A program made the translations under genes and the position numbers. A stretch of DNA of 64,000 nt, taken from the NCBI GenBank assembly GCA_025642075.2, contig JAODUO010000528.1, forward strand, positions 186,001-250,000. The letters run 5' to 3'. This document shows, in pieces, positions 29,111-38,797 of the stretch (positions are counted from its first letter, which is position 1; every line of letters begins with the position of its first letter). Source of the DNA: Ridgeia piscesae (lineage: Eukaryota > Annelida > Polychaeta > Sabellida > Siboglinidae). The notes under the pieces are model-generated. The model was not told where the DNA came from, searched no databases, and worked only from the letters and a program-made list of their open reading frames with translations.

Positions 29111-29120
29111 GCTATAAATA
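29111..29120 (-). promoter_or_regulatory. Candidate TATA element upstream of innexin exon B
   Basis: TATTTATAGC on the minus strand lies 200 bp upstream of the exon B ATG, within a CpG-containing stretch. That would leave a 5' UTR of about 170 nt. The same bases read TATAAATA on the plus strand, which is the better consensus, so the element could also, or instead, drive rightward transcription. Confidence 0.35.
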
Positions 29121-30549
29121 GCGAGGGAAATCCTGTTGCTGCACACAAGCGCCAAACTCCAAACACGCCTTCAACACCACCGTCACAACACCACGACTGT
29201 GTCACAGGGATGCGACGTTAAACCAAACACACAGTGTTCCCTCCTAGCAGGCGCGACAAAAATGTCGTAGCATTAATTATCGGGTTAGGTCTGTTGTTGG
29301 CTAGTGTGCCACGAGCTGGTTGGTGTTAGTACAGCCGTTACTAGTACTTGAAATGGTCAGTGTAATCGTTTATGTGGTCGAATTTAACAAGTGTTCTCGC
29401 TCGTAAGGAGGTCCGGTCGCTGATTTATGACCAGCTGTTTACTGCGGCCAATAAGTGGTCGGTGACACACTTTCTTGTAGAGGATGGGCCGCGTACCGAA
29501 ACACGTCCGAACTTTGACGTCTCCATCCCAAATTCTACCTAAGTTCACACCATTTCCGACAATACTATATTTATTTTACAAAATCTGTATTTTTACTATA
29601 AAAGACTTCTTGTGTAATTTTATTCATAAGAAAGCAACTATACCATTAAAAACTGCACATGCATGTATACGTGATAACCTTTGGAGGAATCTTTGGTGCG
29701 AATATGAGCGGTGTCCCAGTAGGCTATGCCACAGCATTGGTGCAGTATGGTACTGCTATCAACTGTGTCACATGTGAGATGCATGAAAAAGTTATCTGGA
29801 GTACGGTTAATTAACTGCTACTGTTATTCAACTCCTGAATGGATGACCCAGATACTCACTGCAGGCGGACGTCACTACCATGCAGGCGTCGGGCCATGTC
29901 CACACACATGGTCTATGAGCAGTGACATTGTTGTAGTCTTTGTGGGTGTCACTGTCAGGAAATGACCTGACGTAAAATTGCAAAGATAATATTTTAACAC
30001 AAATTAATATCCTACGTACGGAATTAAGTCTCAATTAACAGATATTGTGCTAGAGGTGAAGAGCTCACTTCTGTTTTAGTAACTATTAATTACGAGTTAT
30101 TAGAGAGCGATCATGTTAATGATGTCGCTCACAACGCCATGGCGTTACAGTCTAATCTGAACTAATGTCCATGCATGACGCATTTGTCAATGCATGGTCC
30201 TCCACCGTGGACCATACATAATATGTGATTTTTCATTTAACTAACTGACGCTGAATGTATGAATAATTCTAATAACACATGAGACGTGAAGTCATCAAGA
30301 ATAAGCTACACTGCGGTGGGGTGGGGGGTATACACAGTGATGTTGAGGATCGGGAAGATTAACGGATCGCACTGTAGGGTGCCGGGGGGGGGGGTAATTG
30401 TTACTCATAAGGAATTACCGGCGCGGATTTGACGTATGACAACCATAAAAAATATGATTGTACCAGTGAAGCCAATGACGCTGCAATATTTTAGGTTATT
30501 AGATGAAATTAACCATATCACCATCTGGAACCGATATAAAGGTCTCAAA
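29121..30549. other. Intergenic, no gene seen
   Basis: Short frames only (29484-29777, 29726-29965). G-rich runs at 30315-30328 and 30382-30394 (up to 11 G) are the only compositional feature. Confidence 0.5.
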
Positions 30550-30811
30550 CGGCCAGACAGTGCCCAGCAGATGTGTCGATATGGAGTCGTAAGGACGGCC
30601 AGACAGTGTCCAGCCGATGTGTCGATATGGAGTCGTAAGGACGGCCAGACAGTGCCCAGCCGATGTGTCGATACGGGGTCATAAGGACGGCCAGACAGTG
30701 CCCAGCCGATGTGTCGATATGGAGTCGTAAGGACGGCCAGACAGTGCCCAGCCGACGTGTCGATACTGAGTCGTAAGGACGGCCAGATAGTGCCCAGTCG
30801 ATGTGTCGATA
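30550..30811. repeat. 46-bp minisatellite, left block, about 5.7 copies
   Basis: Units read GGCCAGACAGTGCCCAGCCG, ATGTGTCGATATGGAGTCGT and AAGGAC. The same family forms a longer block at 33382-33972, on the other side of the THAP-repeat copy. The left block mostly has GGCCAGACAG and ATATGGAGTCGT, the right block GGCCTGACAG and ATACGGAGTCAT. Confidence 0.94.
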
Positions 30812-31350
30812 CCACAGAGTTAGATCATTATTCTTTCCCCTATAGACTAGAGTGACAAGCTGGCCCGCTGCACTGAAGCCGCTGTGGACCACTGGCTGCC
30901 ATCTACTTGCACGGCAGAAAATGCTCTACTCACTGGCAGGACATATAGAATAGAACTGTTGAGCAACGTAATAAATGTAAAAAAAAGTCTGCTAAGACGA
31001 AATTTTAAACTTGGATATGTGTCGTTGTGCCCCTAGCCCTAGGCCTAGTTAAGACAGCTCATGATTAATTTCTGGAGTAGGCCAGCAGGGCCAGCTGTTG
31101 AGTGTTTTGAGTTAGTTCAATGTGTTGGGGTAGGGATCTAAATATTTGTCACTATGATTCCTTGGCAATGTGAATAATGATCCAGTGGGATAGGCTGTAG
31201 CCTCCAGCTTAGTCATCAGGGGAAGGGTTGTGACCCGGATTATTTATAACCCAAACACTTGACAGTTCGGTGGTTGACATTGATGGGAGTAACGTTAATC
31301 CATTTGGGGACATGCTGGTTACAACAGTCATTGTGAACGAAGTAGCAAAT

Positions 31351-31960
31351 ATGGTTACTTCCTGTGTAGCGCACAACTGTACCAACCGACAGAAAACAGG
31401 ATCCGGCGTCTCTTTCCACGTGTGAGAATCTCAGTTATACAATATATAGCTTAGGTTATAATCTTTGCGAACATATTTATGTTCCATTGCCATTAATTTA
31501 GGAAATCAATAGTTTTAAAACTTTACAGTCATATGCAAATTGATCAACATGCTGGATGAATTATGTACCAAATCGATTTTTAATAATGTTACTGTGCATA
31601 GTCATAGTGTGAGTGACACATTTTATATTAATATAATAGCCTAATTTTAATATGGTAGTAATTTATGACTAATACTTATTGATAATGGGTGCTGCCTTCT
31701 GCAGATTCCCAGACGAAAAGAAAAGACTCGAATGCCGAGCAAAGTGGATCCAAGCCATTAGGAGAAAGGACTAGACACCAACACTTGGCAGTTATCTTTA
31801 TAGTGATCATTTCGAGGAGAATTGTTTTGTAGCCCTGACATGACGGATCATCAGGGCATACCTAACAGTGCGGACAAAGACATATGCCAAAATACACACT
31901 CAGATTATCGCACATGGGAATATGACATCGCCCCATCATGAAATGACCAAACTAATTCTC
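31351..31960 (+). pseudogene. THAP zinc-finger pseudogene (copy 1)
   Basis: Exon 1 (31351-31421) reads MVTSCVAHNCTNRQKTGSGV followed by SFH. Exon 2 starts at 31705 after TTCTGCAG and reads FPDEKKRLECRAKWIQAIRR. Compared with the copy at 42602, exon 2 has a TAG in place of the Trp codon of RRKDWTPT. Tyr replaces the third zinc-binding Cys (YLYSDHF), and TGA replaces Arg after VALT. The donor base context is also altered (CACGT|GTGAG). With two stops and a lost ligand it cannot make a THAP finger. Confidence 0.75.
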
Positions 31961-32498
31961 TTTACTATGACATTCCTGGTATTGTGTTGTAGTTTGCCTA
32001 ATTTTATTTAATCACTGTTATTACTATTAACACAGTATAATTAGTCAGTTGACTATCTTAATATTATTACTTTTCTACATTTATACCTTTTCTACTAATA
32101 TTGTTGTTAGTAACGTTGGCAGCTCTGTTTTGTTGTTGTTTTCCCTAATATCTCATCAACTTTGCATGGCCTGTTTTTTAATCTGTGAAATTGTAATTAT
32201 ATATGTCTGGGTGTTCTCGCCAATGTCTTTGGAGGACGGACTTCAGTTGGTTGATTTTTAAATGCCTTTTTTGTAAAACACCACAACAATTGTGGATATG
32301 GTAGAATAACAAATTAAATAGTACTAAGCTGTACTCACCCCTCACACAGTGAGACACTGTATACTAAGTATAAGCCTGTTGATTTGCTTCATACTGGCAT
32401 ATTAGTGAGGCAACTGTTTGAACACATTGTACACAATTAAACAACACTGGCTAACTGATGTCAGTAAATAAATAACGTGATAATTATGTAGAACACTT

Positions 32499-33226
32499 TG
32501 TTAGAATTGGCCGGTCTACTGATTTACTCGTCATCAATCCGCATCTGCCTCTTGTTGTATAGTCGTAGACTCGGCGTTCTAATCTTGGGCACGTAACGCA
32601 ATATTCCCCCTCCGTACTGACCCCCTAGACAGTTAGCCATGACCTATTCAGATCAGCCACAGTGTCACTGTCCATTAGAAATCAGATACTCACGGAGAGA
32701 GATTCTAATTACTCAACCATTTGCAGAAGACTTTTCCAAGTGTTCGTTTCAAGAACTTTAATACAGACAGCATAATACAGAAGTCAATACAATTATCTAA
32801 CTGGCCTGGCTCCGTGGGCGCCAGACGTGAAGTTACATGGTGCGTGCGTGCTCTCCCTCCTCCTTTTCTCTCGAGCACTACTCTCACTTTAAATACTGGC
32901 TACTTCGCTCTCTTGCTATGCGCCTGGCCATTCTATTGGTCAGTGTCAGGTCTAGTGCACCTCTGCACTAACTAATAAGGAGCTGGTATCTCTTACCTAC
33001 GGCCATCTCAGTGGTCAAGCTCCTACTCATCCAAGAACTATGCCTGGTCTATCCTTAGCGAACTCGGACAACTGGTTGTAACTGGTTTAAGGACACCAAG
33101 CTATGCTTCTAGCTTGACTACTGCATTTCTACAATATCCTGTTAATTATGACTTCATATATAATAATAATTATAATATTTCATGAAAAGTAATTACAAGG
33201 AATTTATGCCAACATAATTCCTTACA
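32499..33226. mobile_element. Solo LTR of a retrotransposon
   Basis: A 728-bp block starts TGTTAGAATT and ends AATTCCTTACA, the TG...CA form of an LTR with short inverted ends. It is flanked by ACTT on both sides (32495-32498 and 33227-33230). The homologous place in copy 2 (about 43808) is an empty site with a single ACTT, so this is an insertion with a 4-bp target duplication. A CTTTAAATA element near 32888 could be its TATA box. No second LTR or coding region is present; the superfamily cannot be given. Confidence 0.75.
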
Positions 33227-33381
33227 ACTTGGTGCAGTCCTATCCATATACAGGGACTGCAGGGGCTTTCTGCCTGGCAATAGCATGGCTGTCACCAGCC
33301 CGTGTTGATTTGAAGTATCATGTGTCAACTGATAGCAGCCCAGCGATCTTGTTCTACTGGTGTGTTCTATTTATATCTGTG

Positions 33382-33972
33382 GTCGATACGGAGTCATAAG
33401 GACGGCCTGACAGTGCCCAGCCGACGTGTCGATACGGAGTCATAAGGACGGCCTGACAGTGCCCAGCCGATGTGTCTATACGGAGTCATAAGGACGGCCT
33501 GACAGTGCCCAGCCGACGTGTCGATACGGAGTCATAAGGACGGCCTGACAGTGCCCAGCCGACGTGTCGATACGGAGTCATAAGGACGGCCAGACAGTGC
33601 CCAGCCGACGTGTCGATACGGAGTCATAAGGACGGCCAGACAGTGCCCAACCGACGTGTCGATACGGAGTCATAAGGACGGCCTGACAGTGCCCAGCCGA
33701 CGTGTCGATACAGAGTCATAAGGACGGCCAGACACTGCCCAGCCGATGTGTCGATACGGAGTCATAAGGACGGCCTGACAGTGCCCAGCCGATGTGTCGA
33801 TACGGAGTCATAAGGACGGCCTGACAGTGCCCAGCCGATGTGTCGATACGGAGTCATAAGGACGGCCTGACAGTGCCCAGCCGATGTGTCGATACGAAGT
33901 CATAAGGACGGCCTGACACTGCCCAGCCGATGTGTCGATACGGAGTCATAAGGACGGCCTGACACTGCGCAG
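33382..33972. repeat. 46-bp minisatellite, right block, about 13 copies
   Basis: Units read GTCGATACGGAGTCATAAGG, ACGGCCTGACAGTGCCCAGC and CGACGT. The block begins exactly where homology between the two THAP-repeat copies ends. It is the same family as 30550-30811. Confidence 0.95.
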
Positions 33973-34601
33973 CACCTGCACCATTATATGAAACTGTTTA
34001 ACTGTTAGTCCCTAGTTGTTTCCAGCACTCAGAAGAGTATAATTAACTGACTAGTCTGTATATATTGGGGTTACAATGTTATGATCTTATGATATCTTAT
34101 TCAACAAGTCAGCTTTTTTCAAGCAGACCTTTCAATGCTGGCACTGATGGGTGTCACTGTTGTAGTGATCTTACTCATTGAGTACCTAAGACTCTACCTT
34201 TGTGACGGATGTCTTTGGAAACTGTTTAGTTTATATAGGAACCACAAGGGTTTCGGATCAACAACGCAACGGCGGTGTAAGATCTAACGTAGACTCCTTA
34301 TCCATGTTTGAACGAAAATCAATGCGAAATATCTGTGCAGGACCTGGCGACGATCCTGAATTAAAACATTTGTCGGTTCACATAACTCCTCGTTGATTCG
34401 GGAGTGGAGTATACAGATGTCCCGACAATGTATTGTTTCGTCAACGTGTATATATGCATATGTCACTGTTGAAGTGAAGCATAATTGTTAGTGCAAACTA
34501 TCGCTAAAGGCAATTTGTTTAGTAAATAAGAACAAAGCCTTTACAGGAACAAGAACTTTATTTATGACCTGCGGTGCTCCGCGGGTCCCCCCCATAACAA
34601 C
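33973..34601. other. Intergenic, no gene seen
   Basis: The 64-codon frame at 34202-34396 has no recognisable motif. Nothing else is supported. Confidence 0.5.
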
Positions 34602-34806
34602 TGAATAAAACTGAGGTAAACAGAATATGATTATAAAGACATATAGAAGGTTTATTCACACAAAACAGTGAAATAAAACTGAAGTAAACATAATATGATT
34701 ATAAAGACATATAGAAGGTTTATTCACACAAAACAGTCAAATTAAACTGAGGTAAACAGAATATGATTATAAAAACGTATAGAAGGTTTATTCAGACAAA
34801 ATAGTC
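34602..34806. repeat. 68-bp tandem repeat, 3 copies
   Basis: Three consecutive copies of about 68 bp carry TATGATTATAAAGACATATA then GAAGGTTTATTCACACAAAA. The third copy is the most diverged (AAAACGTATAG, CAGACAAAATAG). Confidence 0.9.
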
Positions 34807-35106
34807 AAAAGAAACAAAAGTCAACGCTTTGGTGATATGGGCCGGCCTAATAGAGTTAATAAAAAGTAACAACTTCCATCAACAATCATATTTTTAATAT
34901 CAGCGGTTTACCAGAAAATTAGAACACATAGCCATCGGAAGTCTACGGACTACGCCATTTTATCAACAGAATGACGTAGCGAAGTCGACTTGGTCGGCAT
35001 GAACTGTGCATACCGTCTTTTACTTTCTGACCTAACTATGAAAACGATCACCAACAGTCGCCAAACTTAAACGCACATATCTTACATACATACATATACC
35101 CTATGG

Positions 35107-35155
35107 TAAAAAAATCACTTGCATTCCTCTAACGAAGAAAATTCACAAACAAATT
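35107..35155. mobile_element. Degraded fragment related to the 36.4-kb palindrome
   Basis: TCACTTGCATTCCTCTAACG followed by AAGAAAATTCACAAACAAAT resembles the palindrome arm (CACTTGCATTCCTGTAACGA and AACAAAATCACAAAACAAAC). It implies that the palindrome belongs to a dispersed family. Confidence 0.4.
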
Positions 35156-35341
35156 ACCGTAAAATCGTTATATAAGTTAGCTTTACACAAAAACCGTTAG
35201 ACGGCGCGTTTGTGCGCGCAAGTATTTATAAACTTTACTTACTGCATTCGCACGCGCGAAATAGTTTAATTACTTATAAATAATATAATACTAATACATT
35301 ATTGTCATCACTATGATCTGCAGGAAATTTTAATTGTTATT

Positions 35342-35410
35342 ATAATATAATAATAATAATATTTTATTTCATATAGCGCCAAATCCATAATTGTTTGTGA
35401 CGCTTCACAA
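35342..35410. mobile_element. Second TATAGCGC-type short element fragment
   Basis: ATAATAATAATATTTTATTT runs into CATATAGCGCCAAATCC, then TGACGCTTCACAACA. The module order matches 10513-10585. Confidence 0.3.
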
Positions 35411-35505
35411 CATACTGTTATTAAAAACAGTTAAATACACGTGTCTATATAATTAACTAAAATGACCTATTAGTCATAAAATTATAATAATCAATCTAGC
35501 AAATA

Positions 35506-35975
35506 CAGTAAAACCTGTCTTGTGCGACCTGTCATGAGCGACCACTCGTCTTGAGCGACCGTTTTCCTAGCCACGGGTCGTTTCTGATTAAAATGTACCC
35601 ACAATGAACGACAACTTGACAAACGCAACCAGCGACCGTTGTTTTCACCTGTTAGCGGCGGCTAGACCTGGTGCTGAACTGAGACATGTGTTGGTTGAGC
35701 AGTTGAGCAGTCTTTACGTCGTTCACTCACCTTTATATAGTACACCTTTAATATCACTAAAACGACAGCTTAGTATTCTTTATGATGATATAATTATTCA
35801 AATGGGTCGTATTATATTTGGTGACCTATCGTGATTTAGTGAAAATGAGTGCAGAAAATGACGTGTCAGCGGCGCACGCTACGGATGTCGCCGACATAGA
35901 CTGCAGCAAATCGAAAGCCCGCTCTTGTCAACATATATTGAGATACTCATGATTTCTAGGCAATTAGAAAATGTG
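35506..35975 (+). mobile_element. Truncated Tc1/mariner-pogo-like element, one end
   Basis: A TA dinucleotide is followed by CAGTAAAACCTGTCTTGTGC and repeated GAGCGACC motifs (35524-35565). This resembles the CAGTAAAACCTCTCT...GCGACC termini of pogo/Tigger-like elements. A possible start of a coding segment at 35845 (MSAENDVSAAHATDVADIDC) has an in-frame stop 16 codons later. I did not find the other end, so the copy is broken. Confidence 0.35.
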
Positions 35976-36385
35976 TTGGTTTGTCCTGCAGATGTAGCAA
36001 CAAATCCATGACACAAGAGGAGCCAAAGTTACAACGAATGTAGGGCATGTCATCGCCCGAAATATAACATGATTTATAAGTATGGAAATTACGTTTTGTT
36101 CGATGATGTCGCATTGTTTTTCAACAATATTTCTATAAAAATCCCGCGTGTGCTGCGAGCACGCAAGCTTATATTACGTAAGCGATGTTTTTAACAATAA
36201 TAAATAAAAAAAATATTTTTTTTAATGCAACAGACCCTTCTTTTTCTACCACCGTACATTTCCCATATTCATATTCTGTTTAAATTTCAATGATTTATTG
36301 TTCAGATAATTAATGTGCTGAATGAAAGTTATTGTTGCGTCGTAATTACTTTACTAATTTTAACATTTTAATTATGTATTACTAT

Positions 36386-36635
36386 TGGTCTAGTGGATTC
36401 GTACATATATACTGCGTTACAAACAAAATTCACCTGCATTCCTGTAACGAAACAAAATCACAAAACAAACGCGCATATCTCGATGACAACTTCTTCGGCG
36501 ACTCTGTATGTAAACAGAGCCGTCGAAGAAGTTGCCGTCGAGATATGCGCGTTTGTTTTGTGATTTTGTTTCGTTACAGGAATGCAAGTGAATTTTGTTT
36601 GTAACGCAGTATATATGTACGAACCCACTAGACCA
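36386..36635. mobile_element. Large palindrome, two arms of about 120 nt
   Basis: The left arm (36386 to about 36507) and right arm (about 36514 to 36635) are inverted copies, centred near 36510. The inner edges ACTCTG and CAGAG flank a spacer of fewer than 10 nt. Arms match over nearly their whole length with a few substitutions (GTGGATTCG/GTGGGTTCG, CACCTGCAT/CACTTGCAT). Reading frames on the two strands therefore translate to almost the same peptide. No transposase is present. It is a hairpin-forming, MITE-like element; a related fragment lies at 35107. Confidence 0.85.
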
Positions 36636-38154
36636 CTGTTTCAGTTCTCTTGTCGATTCGAAGGGTAACAAAATAAACAGCTCACTGATACTCTCTTTCC
36701 CTGTACTGTTGCTGCAACCGTATTCGTTGTAAACCGACGTAAGGCTCCGCTTAGCTCTCCTTTGTTATGATAGCTAAACTAGCAGTCTAACTTATTCCAA
36801 AGTGCAAATAGAAGCTGGGTTTTGTTTGGTTGCAGCGACCAAGATGATCTCGTTCGTGGTGTCGGTGGTTTTGCTAGATTTGTCCACTTTAAGACCACTT
36901 TCTGAATAAACGATGATGTGAACAAATTGATTGTAGATGCAAATGGTTAGTTTGTGTAAACTCTTTTAGGTGTATAACACCAAACGGTAGACTTTTTTGC
37001 CCTTTAATATTATGAATCATGTCAAATAACGGAATATCTAAAATACTCTGGTGACTGTTAACTTTAACCGAAAAGAAAATGTCCAAAACTACGATTAACG
37101 GCAACAAGCCAAAACCTCCCAATTAATAATATATACAATCCAAAATGGTAAATGATGGTTACAAGCCAAAACGGTAAATAAGGGTTACAACCCAAAAACG
37201 GCGAATAATGCGTATAAACCAAAAACGTCTCAATAATATGTACACAACCAAAAATGGCTACTACTACTCAACCTATCTGTCGTGGAGAGAACACACATCA
37301 TTATTAGGCCCTATGCTTCAAACAAACGTCACGTTCTGACAATATTATCACCATAAACAGTAACAACATGTGCATAGTCAATGCACGCTAGTAACACGTA
37401 ACAACACGTGAACAGGAAGAACCAGCTAAGTCAAACACTGGAGGCTTTATCATAACTAGCGACAAGGTTTACAAAACAGAAATACCGGTAATTACTTAGT
37501 TGCTTAATTAACATATATCTCAGCCGTCAAATTGATGTTCATTTAATGTCTTGTGTCACACCATGTTAACAGATTGGATTTGATTACTATCATATTTCTA
37601 CGTGTACATCGTTCTATTAAACAACCAACTACTATTGTACTAATGTCCTCGCCTCCATAGTACTGCGAGCTATACATGTAATTATCATTAAACAAATTAG
37701 TGCATACCACATATAACTATAACACCTAACCATAACGGCTTATACCTAGTATTCTGTAATACTAATTCGATTGTATGATACGACTTTTGCCGACAAACGT
37801 AACCTCCTAATGTTAGACCCACTCACTGCACAACACTCATGCAGCAAACATTTGTAGACTGTAACACGACTGGTCCTGCCATCTCGTGACAAAATCGGGA
37901 ACATCAGTCTACAACGGGGTAGATAATTCATTCTATATTACTAATAACATTTCTAACAATATTTTGCAGGAACCCTAACATCGCTGCGTAAAATAATAGG
38001 GCATGTAAGTGTACAACGATACATGGCGATATTCCGAGCGACTTGTGTTATAGCTTTCTTATCTTAATTGTCCAATTTAATATTTAGTAAACCACACTGT
38101 TATAAACATATAGCGAGTTACTTAGTGCAGATAGTATGGACGATTTTAGGCCGT
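36636..38154. other. Intergenic; weak degenerate repeat at 37108-37258
   Basis: A degenerate motif of about 33 bp (TTACAAGCCAAAACGGTAAA and relatives) recurs four to five times at 37108-37258. No gene is recognised in the rest. Confidence 0.45.
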
Positions 38155-38797
38155 AGGGGAAGGGCTGGTAAAGTGGGCCCCTCGGCCAAAGTGGGCCCCC
38201 TCTGTTACAGCATTCCTGGTATGCAATGCAGTCAAAGCAACGGTAGTAGTATTTACAGACTCTCCAGGGGACACAATACAACGTCGTATTTCTTTGGCAC
38301 GAATGCAAAACGGTCAGTAGCAAATTTGTGTTTAGATACTTTCCTTAAAATAATTTATATGCCTTACAAACACCACCTTTTAATAAATTGTCAAGGTACA
38401 TAACTATAAATGTGGTCCATGGAGCAATAGGCCATAGTTAGTCAAATGAGCAATTTCAGTTTGAAGTGAATAAACGCATTAATCCCAAAATGGCCTCCGA
38501 CCGGTAATCTATGGCAGAGGCCAAAATGGGCCTCATGAGGCTACAGTGCGACAAGCGACCTGGATTATTACAGGCAGCCCTTACAAGAAAGACGTCGAGG
38601 CCACGGCAAGACTGGTAACGCGCCTACAACCAACCGGTTCAAAGAAGAGAGGGCACACAAAAACTGAGAACAAGTCAAAAAACATAAAAGAAAGACAGTG
38701 ACACTTCGCCTTGTCTGTGTTGTTACCATTTTTGTACATAAATGTCAAATGAAGGTCGATCGGTGCTTAAGGGGCCCACTTTACCCGCCCTTCCCCT
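38155..38797. mobile_element. 643-bp non-autonomous DNA transposon (MITE-like)
   Basis: Terminal inverted repeats of 28 bp begin AGGGGAAGGGCTGGTAAAGT at 38155-38182, with the inverse at 38770-38797. They differ at one base. The interior has extra AAGTGGGCCC and AAATGGGCCT copies near the ends and a plus-strand fragment at 38537-38701. That fragment includes WIITGSPYKKDVEATARL and a Lys/Arg-rich stretch, resembling the region after the catalytic domain in pogo/DDE_1-type transposases. I infer an internally deleted element; the superfamily is tentative. Confidence 0.65.

Larger units (their letters stand above)
30812..33381 (+). mobile_element. Dispersed THAP-carrying repeat, copy 1 (disrupted)
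   Basis: Homologous to 42370-43960. Shared landmarks in order are CACAGAGTTAGATCATTA, GGCAATGTGAATAATGATCC, the two THAP exons, CACCACAACAATTGTGGAT and CAGGGACTGCAGGGGC. This copy carries about 300 bp (30843-31143) that is absent from copy 2, a 728-bp LTR insertion, and a deletion of about 40 bp just after the THAP frame. The type of carrier is unknown; no terminal inverted repeats are evident. Confidence 0.7.
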
